A stretch of DNA of 64,000 nt from Ramlibacter sp. (lineage in GTDB: Bacteria; Pseudomonadota; Gammaproteobacteria; Burkholderiales; Burkholderiaceae_C). The notes under the pieces are model-generated. The model did not search any database, was not told the origin of the DNA, and was given only the letters and a program-made list of their open reading frames with translations. Shown here one piece after another: positions 54,365-63,616 of the stretch (the stretch's first letter is position 1; the number at the start of each line of letters is the position of its first letter). The translations under genes and the position numbers were made by a program. The DNA lies in NCBI GenBank assembly GCA_013815685.1, contig JACDFR010000004.1:80640-144639 (forward strand), given 5' to 3'.

Positions 54365-55630
54365 TCACCGGTCCCGGGGCCGCAGCACCAGGCGCCCACC
54401 CAGGGAAGTGCGACTGTCGCCGCGCAGCGATGCGCGCAAGTCCAGCGACTGCACGCCCCGGTTGGCGGTGGATGCGGTGCCGGGCGGGCAGTTGCCGGTA
54501 TCGGCATGGGCCAGGGCCGCGTCCAGCAGCGGTTCGCCCGGCTGCCCCAGCGCGGTGGCCGGATCGTCGGCGATCGAACAGGTGGGCGCGAAACCCGTCG
54601 TGTAGTCGCCGAAGCCCTTGGCGTTGTAGCCCTGAAACTCGATCGGGAAGAACGCCAGGCCGCAGTTGTCCTTGCGCTGGAAGCCGTAGGGCTTGCCGCA
54701 GGTGGTTTCGCCCACCAGGATGACCTGGACGTCGATGCCGCGCAGGCCATTGACGATGGATTCGCTGGCCGAGCAGGTCATGCCCGAGCTCAGTACATAA
54801 ACGCGGGGCAATGAAAGCTGCGGCAGCGCATAGCCGGACGGGTACACGTTTTCGGCGGTCTGCACGGTCGTCGTGATCCGGAACACGCCGGCCCGGGCTT
54901 CGGCCTGGCGCTTGTCGTTGTAGCGCAGTTGCTCGAAAACCCGCTGGTCGTTCTGCGGCCCCGTCACCATCGATGCCGCTGCCTGAGCGACGTAGAGGAA
55001 GCCCCCGGAGTTGTACCGCAAGTCCAGCACGAGGTCCTGCACGGCCTGGGTGCGCAGGTTGTCGAACGCGGTGATCAGCGCATCCTGGGCGCCTTCATGG
55101 TGATCGTTGAACAGCACGTACCCGACCCGGCGGCCTCCCGGGCTGGTGACGACGTTGCTTAATGGCACCGGTCCGCCCGGCAAGTGGCTGCCAAGCAGCG
55201 GCGCCAGGTCGGCCTGGCGGGCCTGTTCGATACGCTGGCCCGAGAGCGCCGCAGCCTGCAGCGCATTGGCGCCTGCGACCGTCAGGACGGCACTGAAGCG
55301 GTCCTTCGGCAGGCCCGCGGTGTCCGGCGTGCGAACCAGCAGGGCATTCAGGTAGGCCGTGACGCTGCCGTAGTCCGCGGGATTGATCGAGGGGATTTCG
55401 TTGTACCAGAGATACACCTCGTCGAGGTAGCTGCGCAGGAATGCCTTCTGGCCTTCGGGCGTGCAGATGCCGGCCAGGCTCGACGAGGGCGCAAGCGCGA
55501 GGGACGACCCGGACGAGGAATCGGCCCCGCCACCGCCGCCTCCCCCTCCCCCGCATCCTGCCACCAGGAGCGCTGCCGCCGCGGCCGCAAGCGCGCGGCG
55601 GCTGAAGGGATTGCGAAATGAAAACAGCAT
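54365..55630 (-). CDS. S41-family lipoprotein protease
   Basis: A 421-residue lipoprotein with an LLVAGC lipobox and a poly-Gly linker after it. The catalytic part is an S41 (C-terminal processing-type) peptidase: LDLRYNSGGFLYVAQAAASM is the conserved strand-turn block, S in SSGMTCSASESIVNGLRG is the likely nucleophile and K in GETTCGKPYGF the general base. It should sit in the outer membrane facing the periplasm. Convergent with the glutaminase-like gene with an eight-base gap. Confidence 0.9.
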   Translation of the reverse strand: MLFSFRNPFSRRALAAAAAALLVAGCGGGGGGGGGADSSSGSSLALAPSSSLAGICTPEGQKAFLRSYLDEVYLWYNEIPSINPADYGSVTAYLNALLVRTPDTAGLPKDRFSAVLTVAGANALQAAALSGQRIEQARQADLAPLLGSHLPGGPVPLSNVVTSPGGRRVGYVLFNDHHEGAQDALITAFDNLRTQAVQDLVLDLRYNSGGFLYVAQAAASMVTGPQNDQRVFEQLRYNDKRQAEARAGVFRITTTVQTAENVYPSGYALPQLSLPRVYVLSSGMTCSASESIVNGLRGIDVQVILVGETTCGKPYGFQRKDNCGLAFFPIEFQGYNAKGFGDYTTGFAPTCSIADDPATALGQPGEPLLDAALAHADTGNCPPGTASTANRGVQSLDLRASLRGDSRTSLGGRLVLRPRDR

Positions 55631-55695
55631 GAAAGGCGCTCCGTCGGGGTCTGGTATCGATTGGAAAAAGGAAGGCGTACCGACTGTCGCCGAAT

Positions 55696-57327
55696 TCAGT
55701 GATGAAGCGCAAGGCCCGCGTGCTCGCGCAGCAAATGAAAATGAATCTTCGGGAATCGTTCCTGCGCCAGGCGCACGTCATAGGGCGATGTGCACAAAAA
55801 GGCCAGCGCTTCGGCGGCGTCCAGTGCCATCCGCTGCGGATAGGCGTCGGTGAAGCCGCGAAGTTCGGCCGGCGTGTCGGCGGTGATCCAGCGGGCGCCC
55901 GTGTACTGGCAGCCTTCCAGCCGGATGTCGGCGTCGTATTCCGACTTCAGGCGGTGCTGCACCACCTCGAACTGCAATTGGCCCACCGCGCCGAGCAGCA
56001 TCGGGCCGCCGATTTGTGGCCGAAAAACCTGGATGGCGCCTTCCTCCCCGAGCTGGGCCAGGCCTTGCTGAAGCTGCTTGGTGCGCAGCGGGTTTTTCAG
56101 GATCACGGTCATGAACAGCTCCGGCGCGAAGAAGGGCAGCCCCGTGAACTGCAGGTTGGCACCGTCCGTGACGGTGTCCCCCAGCTGGACGCCGCCGTGC
56201 GTGGTGAAGCCGATGATGTCTCCTGCGAAGGCCTCGTCGACCGCCTCGCGCCGCTGGGAAAGGAAGGTGACGACTGAGGTGGGGCGCAGCTCCTTGCCCG
56301 TGCGCTGCACCTTCAGCTTCAGGCCCGGCGTGTACTTGCCCGAGGCCATGCGTACGAAGGCGATCCGGTCGCGATGGTTCGCGTCCATGTTGGCCTGGAC
56401 CTTGAACACGACGCCCGCGAAATTTTCGTCCTCGGGATGGACTTCCTTCACGACGGGCTGCTTGTCGACGATGAGGTGGCTGGTGCGCGGCTGGGGCGGC
56501 GGGGCGAGGTCCACCAGGGCCTCCAGCACTTCCATGACGCCGAAGTTGTTGACGCCGGAGCCGAAGAACACGGGAGTCTGCTTGCCGGCCAGGAAGGCGG
56601 CGTGATCCCACGAAGGGGAGGCGCCGGTCGCGAGTTCCATGCTCTGCTCGGCCGTCTCGAACTCGTGTCCGAAGCGCCGGAGCAGATCGTCGCGGTGGGC
56701 CAGCGGCACGGTTTCGAAATCCTGGGGCAGGCGCTCAGAGCCGGACTCGAAGACCGTCATCGCCCGGGTGCGCAGGTTCATGATGCCGCCGAAGGCCTTG
56801 CCCTGGCCGACCGGCCAGGTCATCGGCACGCAGGGCATGCCGAGTTCGCGCTCGACCTCATCCAGGATGTCCAGCGGTTCGCGAACCTCGCGGTCCATCT
56901 TGTTGACGAAAGTGATGATCGGCGTGTTGCGCTGGCGGCACACTTCGATCAGACGGCGGGTCTGCGCTTCGACTCCGTTGGCCGCGTCGATGACCATCAA
57001 TGCAGAGTCGACCGCTGTGAGCACGCGATAGGTGTCTTCCGAGAAATCCTTGTGGCCGGGCGTGTCCAGCAGGTTGATGACGTGGTCGCGGTAGAGCATC
57101 TGCATGACAGACGAAGCGACTGAAATGCCGCGTTGCTTTTCGATCTCCATCCAGTCGGAAGTGGCATGGCGTGAGGCCTTGCGCGCCTTGACCGAGCCGG
57201 CGATCTGGATGGCGCCGGAAAACAGCAGCAGCTTTTCCGTCAGCGTGGTCTTGCCCGCGTCGGGGTGGGAGATGATGGCGAAGGTGCGTCTTCGCTTGGT
57301 TTCTTCTAGGAGTCTGTCGGTCGACAT
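55696..57327 (-). CDS. prfC: Peptide chain release factor 3
   Basis: A 543-residue translational GTPase that recycles RF1/RF2 after peptide release. G-box motifs: ISHPDAGKTTLTEKLL (P-loop), the DTPGHKDF switch, and NKMDREVREPLDILDE. RF3-specific blocks such as EIEKQRGISVASSVMQ and GVQLGDTVTDGANLQF are present. The length matches the family. It is the last gene of the segment before the hipBA module. Confidence 0.97.
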   Translation of the reverse strand: MSTDRLLEETKRRRTFAIISHPDAGKTTLTEKLLLFSGAIQIAGSVKARKASRHATSDWMEIEKQRGISVASSVMQMLYRDHVINLLDTPGHKDFSEDTYRVLTAVDSALMVIDAANGVEAQTRRLIEVCRQRNTPIITFVNKMDREVREPLDILDEVERELGMPCVPMTWPVGQGKAFGGIMNLRTRAMTVFESGSERLPQDFETVPLAHRDDLLRRFGHEFETAEQSMELATGASPSWDHAAFLAGKQTPVFFGSGVNNFGVMEVLEALVDLAPPPQPRTSHLIVDKQPVVKEVHPEDENFAGVVFKVQANMDANHRDRIAFVRMASGKYTPGLKLKVQRTGKELRPTSVVTFLSQRREAVDEAFAGDIIGFTTHGGVQLGDTVTDGANLQFTGLPFFAPELFMTVILKNPLRTKQLQQGLAQLGEEGAIQVFRPQIGGPMLLGAVGQLQFEVVQHRLKSEYDADIRLEGCQYTGARWITADTPAELRGFTDAYPQRMALDAAEALAFLCTSPYDVRLAQERFPKIHFHLLREHAGLALHH

Positions 57328-57427
57328 GGGTTAGGAACCTTGAATATGTACGCAACTATGTACGCAGCGCAAACTTTGAGCGGCGCGTAGGCCGGCAAGG
57401 CCCCCTATTGTCACCTACCGCTCAACG

Positions 57428-57445
57428 CACCCCGCTAGCGGGGTG
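57428..57445. repeat. Perfect 18-base palindrome CACCCCGCTAGCGGGGTG
   Basis: It lies between prfC and hipB. As RNA it would form a strong stem without a T-run. It might act as a weak terminator or a boundary element. Confidence 0.5.
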
Positions 57446-57459
57446 TTAGAAAGCTCCCT

Positions 57460-57481
57460 TAATGGTACATTATCGCCATTA
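57460..57481. promoter_or_regulatory. Candidate operator upstream of hipBA
   Basis: TAATGG (57460-57465) and CCATTA (57476-57481) are inverted six-base arms ten bases apart, about 80 bases before hipB, in a patch with direct repeats of AAGCTCCC (57451-57458 and 57510-57517). HipB proteins usually bind palindromes in their own promoter, so this is a likely autoregulatory site. Confidence 0.4.
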
Positions 57482-57558
57482 GAGATGCCTTAAGGTCACA
57501 TTCATCAAAAGCTCCCGCTGGTACCTTAGAGAAAGAACAACCGAAAGATGGTGCTTAG

Positions 57559-57900
57559 ATGACCGCCCGCAACAAGCTCATGATCACACCGCCCTATGCC
57601 GTTGAGCAATCGCTCAAGCGGCTCGGCGCAGATCTGCGCACGGCGCGCCTGCGTCGCAACCTGACGCTGGATGATGTCGCCGAAAAAATCGGAACCAGCC
57701 GACGCGTGGTGGCCGACGCGGAGAAAGGCAAGCCATCGACGGGGGCCGGCGTCTACACGGCAATCTTGTGGGCAGTTGATCTCCTCGCGCAACTGGATGA
57801 GGTTGCGCGCCCGGAGAATGATGCCGAGGGGCAAACTCTTGCCCTATCGACCGAGCGTGCGCGCGCTCGGGTGAAGAAGGAGCTCAGCAATGACTTCTGA
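57559..57900 (+). CDS. hipB: HipB-like antitoxin and autorepressor
   Basis: A 113-residue XRE helix-turn-helix protein: LGADLRTARLRRNLTLDDVA then EKIGTSRRVVADAEKGKP are the DNA-binding helices. The C-terminal tail is charged. HipB proteins bind HipA and repress the hipBA promoter. Its last 11 bases overlap the hipA start, an arrangement usual in such modules. Confidence 0.88.
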   Translation: MTARNKLMITPPYAVEQSLKRLGADLRTARLRRNLTLDDVAEKIGTSRRVVADAEKGKPSTGAGVYTAILWAVDLLAQLDEVARPENDAEGQTLALSTERARARVKKELSNDF

Positions 57901-59176
57901 TTCACCCGGCGAATGCTTCGTCTACATCACCTTGCCCGGCCAGACGGAACCAGTCACGGCCGGCCGCTTCGTGCTCGGAACCAACCGACGCGGCGTTCCA
58001 CAGGGGCGCTTTGTCTATGGGCGCAGCTACCTGGCACGCGCAGATGCCGTCCCGCTTGATCCTGTCGAGCTCAAGCTCGGCGAACGTGTCTACGAAACGA
58101 ACGCGCTGAATGGCGTGTTCGGTGCGTTACGCGACGCCAGTCCCGACTTCTGGGGGCGTCGCGTGATTCAGCGCCACCTCGGCAAGGCACAGCCTGGCGA
58201 GCTGGAATACCTTTTTTACTCGCCCGATGACCGGGCGGGAGCGCTTGGCTTTGGTCTCAATCAGGGTCCGCCCGCCCCGAAAAGGACGTTCAACCAGACA
58301 CTCGACCTCGCCAGGGTTCAGGAAACGGCCGACGCTATCGTTGCCGAAGAAGACCCCGCCGATGCCGTCAAGGAACAAGTGGGCAATCTCTTGCTGGTCG
58401 GCACGTCAATGGGCGGGGCAAGACCCAAGGCCGTCGTTGAGGACGGAGAAGGCCTGTGGATCGCAAAGTTCAACGTCGCAACTGACACATGGAACAGCGC
58501 GCGCGTCGAGCAGGCCATGCTCGTCCTCGCGCGCGCGTGTGGCCTGACGACGGCAGAAAGCCGGGTGATCAACGTCGCAGGCCGCGATGTGTTGCTCGTG
58601 AAGCGTTTCGACCGGGAACGGACAGACGCTGGATATCTGCGCACCCGGATGATCAGCGCGCTAACGTTACTGCGGGCCGAAGACAACTACCAGTCACGCG
58701 ACCGCTGGTCCTATGTGCAACTGGCAGAAGAGCTGCGCCGCGTATCTTCGGAGCCGGCAGGCGATGCGGCCGAACTGTTCAGGCGCATGTGCTTCAACGC
58801 GCTGATTTCAAATATCGACGATCACCCGCGCAACCATGCGCTGATCGCAAGGGAAAAGGACTGGAAGCTCTCGCCTGCCTATGACCTGACACCCGCTGTG
58901 CCAGTCAGCATTAAACACCGCGACCTTGCGATGGAGTGCGGCGACGCCGGTCGCTTCGCCAACGCCGACAACCTGCTTTCGCAATCCGGACGCTTTCTCC
59001 TTGAACGCGAGCAAGCGAGAGTGATGGTTGACGACATGGGGGCGAGGGTTCGCGGGACTTGGTTCAGTATCGCAAGGGAAGCTGGTGTGTCGGCAGGCGA
59101 CTGCGACAAGATCGCGGGCGCGTTCGCCTATGAAGGGTTTAGTCAGCAAGCCACGCGCGGAAGTAATACTCAGTGA
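57890..59176 (+). CDS. hipA: HipA-family serine/threonine kinase toxin
   Basis: A 428-residue HipA kinase. Kinase motifs: the phosphate-loop-like segment LVGTSMGGARPKAVV, LLVKRFDRE, the catalytic FNALISNIDDHPRNHALI and the metal-binding LSPAYDLTP. HipA toxins phosphorylate aminoacyl-tRNA synthetases or other targets and induce dormancy. Its stop overlaps a LigD-polymerase remnant, so it appears to have replaced sequence formerly belonging to that gene. Confidence 0.9.
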   Translation: MTSDSPGECFVYITLPGQTEPVTAGRFVLGTNRRGVPQGRFVYGRSYLARADAVPLDPVELKLGERVYETNALNGVFGALRDASPDFWGRRVIQRHLGKAQPGELEYLFYSPDDRAGALGFGLNQGPPAPKRTFNQTLDLARVQETADAIVAEEDPADAVKEQVGNLLLVGTSMGGARPKAVVEDGEGLWIAKFNVATDTWNSARVEQAMLVLARACGLTTAESRVINVAGRDVLLVKRFDRERTDAGYLRTRMISALTLLRAEDNYQSRDRWSYVQLAEELRRVSSEPAGDAAELFRRMCFNALISNIDDHPRNHALIAREKDWKLSPAYDLTPAVPVSIKHRDLAMECGDAGRFANADNLLSQSGRFLLEREQARVMVDDMGARVRGTWFSIAREAGVSAGDCDKIAGAFAYEGFSQQATRGSNTQ

Positions 59177-59294
59177 CTCGACGCAAGACCAGCAAACAGT
59201 CCAGGTGCAAGGGCACGATATCGGCGTCACTCACCCGGGCAAGCTCTTGTTCCCCGACGCCGAAAAACTTCGGATAACTCCAAAGCCGTCGTGA
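59173..59294 (+). pseudogene. Remnant of a LigD-type DNA polymerase (PolDom) gene
   Basis: A GTG at 59173 opens VTRRKTSKQ, and a different frame then reads VQVQGHDIGVTHPGKLLFPD before a stop at 59292-59294. This is the very start of LigD polymerase/primase domains (V-T-H-P-x-K-L-L-F-P). Only about 40 codons are left, with a frameshift, lying on the plus strand opposite the end of the convergent ligase. Confidence 0.7.
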
Positions 59295-60327
59295 CTTCAA
59301 GCTGGTCGTAGCGGCAGTCCCGCGGCGGCTTGTCGGGCCGCCAGCGCAGGAAGATGGCGGCGTGCCGGAGACGGTCCCCTTGCATGTGGTCGTATTTCAC
59401 CTCGCAGACGCGTTCGGGCCGCAAGGCCTCCCAGGACAGGTCCTTGCCGCCGCTCCAGCGGCTCTGCGCGCCGGGCATGCGGTTGGCTTCGTCGGCGGCG
59501 CTGGCCCAGTCGCGCCAGGGATGGTCCTGCAGCGCGTTCTTGCGAAGCGGTCCCAGCTCATCGGCGAGTTGCCTGCGCACGGCCGCGGTGAAAGCCGAGG
59601 TGACGCCCACGTGCTGCAGCACGCCGGCTTCGTTGTACAGGCCCAGCAGCAGCGAGCCGACGGCGTCATGGGTGTCGCGGTACCAGCGGAATCCCGCGAC
59701 CACGCATTCAGCCGTCCGGGCATGCTTGACCTTGAGCATGGCCCGCTTGCCGGGCTGGTAGGTCGCCGTCTCACGCTTGGCGATCACGCCGTCGAGGCCC
59801 GCGCCCTCGAAGCGCCGGAGCCAGTCCTCGGCAACGGCCCGGTCGCGGGTCATCGGCGTCAGGTGAACCGGCTTGGCCACCTGGCCTAGCAGCCGCTCGA
59901 GCCGCACCCGCCGCTGCGACTGCGGCAATTCCATGGTCGAGCGCCCACCCGCGGCCAGCAGGTCGAAGGCGACGAAGGACGCTGGGCTTTCGCTGGCCAG
60001 CCGGGCGACGCGCGACGCGGCCGGGTGCAGGCGCTGTTGCAGGGCGTCGAAATCGAGCCCGCCGGCGCCCGCGACCACGATCTCGCCGTCGATCACGCAG
60101 CCCTTGGGCAGCAACTGGGCAAGCGCGCGCTCCAGTTCCGGGAAGTAACGGTTGAGCGGCTTGAGATCGCGGCTCTGGATGAACGCGTCCTCGCCGTTGC
60201 GAAAAACGATGGCCCGAAAGCCGTCCCATTTCGGCTCGAACAGGAAGCCGTCCTGCCGCGGAAGCTCGTCCGCGATCTTGGCGAGCATCGGCTCGATGGG
60301 AGGGGTGGTCGCGGGGATGGTGGTCAT
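59227..60327 (-). CDS. ATP-dependent DNA ligase (LigD ligase-domain type)
   Basis: A 366-residue ATP-dependent ligase of the NHEJ LigD type. The nucleotidyl-lysine K33 lies in FEPKWDGFRA, further motifs are VIDGEIVV and GLDGVIAKRE, and the C-terminal OB-fold block includes CEVKYDHMQGDRLRHAAIF and LRWRPDKPPRDCRYDQL, which is the natural end of the family. ATG at 60327 gives MTTIPATTPPIEPMLAK. No Ku or intact polymerase is present in the window; the polymerase start survives only as a fragment. Confidence 0.92.
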   Translation of the reverse strand: MTTIPATTPPIEPMLAKIADELPRQDGFLFEPKWDGFRAIVFRNGEDAFIQSRDLKPLNRYFPELERALAQLLPKGCVIDGEIVVAGAGGLDFDALQQRLHPAASRVARLASESPASFVAFDLLAAGGRSTMELPQSQRRVRLERLLGQVAKPVHLTPMTRDRAVAEDWLRRFEGAGLDGVIAKRETATYQPGKRAMLKVKHARTAECVVAGFRWYRDTHDAVGSLLLGLYNEAGVLQHVGVTSAFTAAVRRQLADELGPLRKNALQDHPWRDWASAADEANRMPGAQSRWSGGKDLSWEALRPERVCEVKYDHMQGDRLRHAAIFLRWRPDKPPRDCRYDQLEVTTALELSEVFRRRGTRACPGE

Positions 60328-60375
60328 CCGGACTTGTACAAGTAGCGCCCCGGCCCGCCTGACGGCCACCATCGC

Positions 60376-60406
60376 TTTGCGGGGTCATCCGAATTCCATA
60401 TAAAAT
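60376..60406 (+). promoter_or_regulatory. Probable ahcY promoter
   Basis: TTTGCG (60376-60381) and TATAAA (60399-60404) are 17 bases apart, placed so that transcription starts just before the riboswitch. The -10 box is a good match; the -35 box is weak. Confidence 0.55.
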
Positions 60407-60413
60407 CGCGGCC

Positions 60414-60477
60414 ATCCGAGGAGCGTTGCAGCGCCGCAAAGGCGCGAGGCTCGGATTCATCGCAACGACGCTCACCC
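60414..60477 (+). ncRNA. SAH riboswitch (aptamer) in the ahcY leader
   Basis: The leader shows the conserved SAH-aptamer segments GAGGAGCGTTGCAGCG (60419-60434), GAGGCTCGG (60446-60454) and CAACGACGCTCACC (60463-60476), where GAGCGTTGC pairs with GCAACGACGCTC. Such aptamers switch genes for S-adenosylhomocysteine hydrolysis on when SAH rises. The following CTCACC (60471-60476) and GGTGAG (60490-60495) can pair and probably form the expression platform. Confidence 0.93.
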
Positions 60478-60572
60478 ACTGTTCCGTGAGGTGAGCACTG
60501 CCGCCGGTATTCCGCCGTCGGACCGCCATGTAACGCGAACAGTGGTCTTCGAAATTGTTTTGGAGCCACTCA

Positions 60573-62006
60573 ATGAACGCCGTACTCAAACCCCTTGCCA
60601 GCCACGACTGCGCGATTGCCGACATCTCCCTGGCCGATTGGGGTCGCAAGGAAATCCGCATAGCGGAAACCGAAATGCCCGGCCTGATGGCCATCCGCGA
60701 GGAATTCGCGAAGACCCAGCCCCTGAAGGGCGCTCGCGTGACCGGCTCGCTGCACATGACGATCCAGACCGCGGTGCTGATCGAGACGCTGCAGGCCCTG
60801 GGCGCGCAGGTCCGCTGGGCCTCGTGCAACATCTTCTCCACGCAGGACCATGCCGCCGCCGCCATCGCCGCAGGCGGAACGCCGGTGTTCGCCATCAAGG
60901 GCGAGAGCCTGGCCGATTACTGGGACTACACCCATCGCATCTTCGACTTCGGCCCCAAGGGCAGTGAAGGCGAAGGCCCCAACATGATCCTGGACGACGG
61001 CGGCGACGCCACGCTGCTGATGCACCTGGGCCAGAAGGCCGAGAAGGACGCGTCGCTGCTCGCCAGCCCGGGCAGCGAGGAGGAGAAGTGCCTCTTCGCA
61101 TCGATCAAGGCCAAGCTGGCCGAAGACCCGACCTGGTACACCCGCAAGGCCGCCAGGATCGTCGGCGTCACGGAAGAGACCACCACCGGCGTGCACCGCC
61201 TGAACGAGATGAGCGCCAAGGGCACGCTGCTGTTCCGCGCCATCAACGTCAACGACTCGGTGACCAAGAGCAAGTTCGACAACCTCTACGGCTGCCGCGA
61301 GTCGCTGGTGGACGGCATCAAGCGCGCCACCGACGTGATGATCGCCGGCAAGGTTGCCGTGGTGGCCGGCTACGGCGACGTGGGCAAGGGCTCGGCCCAG
61401 GCACTGCGCGCGCTGAGCGCCCAGGTGTGGGTGACCGAGGTCGACCCGATCAACGCGCTGCAGGCCTGCATGGAAGGCTATCGCGTCGTGACCATGGACT
61501 GGGCCGCCGGCAAGGCCGACATCTTCGTGACGACCACGGGCAACAAGGACGTGATCACGCATGAGCACATGAAGGCCATGAAGGACCAGGCCATCGTCTG
61601 CAATATCGGCCACTTCGACAACGAAATCCAGGTGGCTTCGCTGGAGCAGTACCAGTGGGAAGAGATCAAGCCCCAGGTGGACCATGTGATCTTCCCGGAC
61701 GGCAAGCGCATCATCCTGCTGGCCAAGGGCCGGCTGGTGAACCTGGGCTGCGGCACCGGCCACCCGAGCTATGTGATGTCGTCGTCGTTCGCCAACCAGA
61801 CCATCGCCCAGATCGAGCTGTTCACCAAGCAGGACCAGTACCAGCCGGGCAAGGTCTATGTGCTGCCCAAGCACCTGGACGAGAAAGTGGCGCGCCTGCA
61901 GTTGTCCAAGCTGAACGCGCAGCTGACGGTGCTCACGGACGAGCAGGCTGCGTACATTGGCGTGAACAAAAGCGGCCCGTACAAGCCGGACACCTACCGC
62001 TACTAA
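60573..62006 (+). CDS. ahcY: S-adenosylhomocysteine hydrolase
   Basis: A 477-residue NAD-dependent adenosylhomocysteinase, splitting SAH to adenosine and homocysteine and so relieving methyltransferase inhibition. NAD motif [14 protein letters not shown], the substrate segments [15 protein letters not shown] and [25 protein letters not shown] and the terminal YKPDTYRY are all present. TGGAG precedes ATG 60573. It is first in an operon with tlyA and metF behind an SAH riboswitch. Confidence 0.97.
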   Translation: MNAVLKPLASHDCAIADISLADWGRKEIRIAETEMPGLMAIREEFAKTQPLKGARVTGSLHMTIQTAVLIETLQALGAQVRWASCNIFSTQDHAAAAIAAGGTPVFAIKGESLADYWDYTHRIFDFGPKGSEGEGPNMILDDGGDATLLMHLGQKAEKDASLLASPGSEEEKCLFASIKAKLAEDPTWYTRKAARIVGVTEETTTGVHRLNEMSAKGTLLFRAINVNDSVTKSKFDNLYGCRESLVDGIKRATDVMIAGKVAVVAGYGDVGKGSAQALRALSAQVWVTEVDPINALQACMEGYRVVTMDWAAGKADIFVTTTGNKDVITHEHMKAMKDQAIVCNIGHFDNEIQVASLEQYQWEEIKPQVDHVIFPDGKRIILLAKGRLVNLGCGTGHPSYVMSSSFANQTIAQIELFTKQDQYQPGKVYVLPKHLDEKVARLQLSKLNAQLTVLTDEQAAYIGVNKSGPYKPDTYRY

Positions 62007-62012
62007 GGCGGG

Positions 62013-62759
62013 ATGCGCGCCGATCAACTGCTGGTTGAACGGGGGCTGGCGAGCTCGCGCTCGCAGGCACAGCGCCTGATCGCATCCGGTGTGCGCTGGC
62101 GGGGCGGTGGCGGCTGGAAGGCCGTTGCCAAGAATGGCGATGAGCTGCCGCTCGAGGCCGAGATAGATCTTCTCGACCTGGCCGAGGCACGCTACGTCTC
62201 CCGCGGCGGCCTCAAGCTCGAAGGGGCCTTGAAGGCCAGTGGCATGGATGCGGCCGGCAAGGTCTGCCTCGACGTGGGTCAGTCCACCGGCGGCTTTACC
62301 GACTGCCTGTTGCAGCTTGGCGCTGCCCGGGTGGTCGGCGTGGACGTGGGGCAGGGGCAGCTGCACGACAAGTTGCGCAACGACGCCCGCGTGGTCGCGA
62401 TCGAGAAGCTCAATGCCCGTGAACTGTCGGCCGAACAGGTGGGCGAAGATTTCGACCTCGTGACAGGCGACCTGTCGTTCATCTCGTCGACACTGGTGTT
62501 GCCGGCGCTGGTGCCCGTGCTCAAGCCCGGCGGCGACCTGCTGATGCTGGTCAAGCCGCAATTCGAATTGCAGCCGGGGCAGGTCGGCAAACGCGGAATC
62601 GTCACCGATGCGACGCTCTACGCCGTGGTCGAGCAGCGCCTGCGTGAGTGCTGCGCGTCGCTGGGCCTGCAGGTGCGAGGCTGGTACGACAGCCCGGTAG
62701 CAGGCGGCGACGGCAACCGCGAATTTTTTGTGTATGCAATCAGGACAGAGGCGCCATGA
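62013..62759 (+). CDS. tlyA: TlyA-family rRNA 2'-O-methyltransferase/hemolysin A-like
   Basis: A 248-residue protein with an N-terminal S4 RNA-binding domain (MRADQLLVERGLASSRSQAQ) and an FtsJ-like SAM methyltransferase domain: CLDVGQSTGGFTDCLLQLGA binds SAM, VTGDLSFIS and MLVKPQFELQPGQVGKRG follow. Family members methylate rRNA ribose or act as hemolysins. Placed between ahcY and metF, it sits with SAM-cycle genes; its product SAH is the ahcY substrate. Confidence 0.9.
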   Translation: MRADQLLVERGLASSRSQAQRLIASGVRWRGGGGWKAVAKNGDELPLEAEIDLLDLAEARYVSRGGLKLEGALKASGMDAAGKVCLDVGQSTGGFTDCLLQLGAARVVGVDVGQGQLHDKLRNDARVVAIEKLNARELSAEQVGEDFDLVTGDLSFISSTLVLPALVPVLKPGGDLLMLVKPQFELQPGQVGKRGIVTDATLYAVVEQRLRECCASLGLQVRGWYDSPVAGGDGNREFFVYAIRTEAP

Positions 62760-63583
62760 ACCTCCCCATCAGCCTGGAATTCTTTCCCCCCAAGACGCCC
62801 GAAGGCGTGGCAAAGCTGCGCATGGTTCGCCAGTCGCTGTATGAGCTCAAGCCCGAGTTCTGCTCGGTGACCTACGGCGCTGGCGGCTCCACCCAGGAGG
62901 GCACGTTCAGCACCGTGTCGGACATCCTGGGCGAGGGTGTGGACGCGGCCGCGCATTTCTCCTGCGTGGGCGCAACCCGCGACAAGGTGCGCGAGGAGCT
63001 GGCCGAGCTCAAGTCGCGCGGCGTCAAGCGCCTGGTGGCGCTGCGCGGCGACCTGCCCAGCGGCTACGGCGCGGGCGGCGAGTTCGTGTACGCCAGCGAC
63101 CTGGTGGCCTTCATCCGCGCGGAGACGGGCGCCCACTTCCGTATCGAGGTGGCCTGCTATCCCGAGATCCACCCGCAGGCGCGCTCCGCCGAGACCGATC
63201 TGCAGGCCTACGCGGCCAAGATCCGCGCGGGCGCCGACTCCGCTATCACGCAGTATTTCTACAACGCCGACGCCTATTTCCGTTTTGTGGAGGAGGGCGA
63301 CCGCCTGGGACTTCATGTTCCCGTGGTGCCGGGCATCATGCCGATCACCAATTCGTCCCAGCTCATGCGCTTCTCGGACGCGTGCGGCGCGGAAATCCCG
63401 CGCTGGATCCGGTTGCGGCTGCAGGGTTTCGGCGACGACGGCGACGCGATCAAGGCGTTCGGGCTCGACGTGGTCACCGCGCTGTGCGAGCAATTGCGCG
63501 CCGGCGGCGCACCCGGCCTGCACTTCTACACGATGAACCAGGCCGGACCCACGGCGGAGATTTGCCAGCGCCTGAGAGGGTGA
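62756..63583 (+). CDS. metF: 5,10-methylenetetrahydrofolate reductase
   Basis: A 275-residue FAD-dependent reductase giving 5-methyl-THF for methionine synthesis. Typical segments are LEFFPPKTPEGVAKLR, CSVTYGAGGSTQEGTF, RLVALRGDLPSGYG and ITQYFYNADAYFRFVE. Length fits the bacterial family. ATG 62756 overlaps the tlyA stop (ATGA), so expression follows ahcY and tlyA and would be raised by the riboswitch. Confidence 0.96.
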   Translation: MNLPISLEFFPPKTPEGVAKLRMVRQSLYELKPEFCSVTYGAGGSTQEGTFSTVSDILGEGVDAAAHFSCVGATRDKVREELAELKSRGVKRLVALRGDLPSGYGAGGEFVYASDLVAFIRAETGAHFRIEVACYPEIHPQARSAETDLQAYAAKIRAGADSAITQYFYNADAYFRFVEEGDRLGLHVPVVPGIMPITNSSQLMRFSDACGAEIPRWIRLRLQGFGDDGDAIKAFGLDVVTALCEQLRAGGAPGLHFYTMNQAGPTAEICQRLRG

Positions 63584-63616
63584 ATTGCCGCGGCCGGATC
63601 CGGGCACGCGCGGCGC

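Noticed and set aside
59227..59294. Ligase C-terminus as a foreign extension
   Set aside because: The block LRWRPDKPPRDCRYDQL followed by a short tail is the natural end of LigD-type ligases; only the opposite strand holds the relic.
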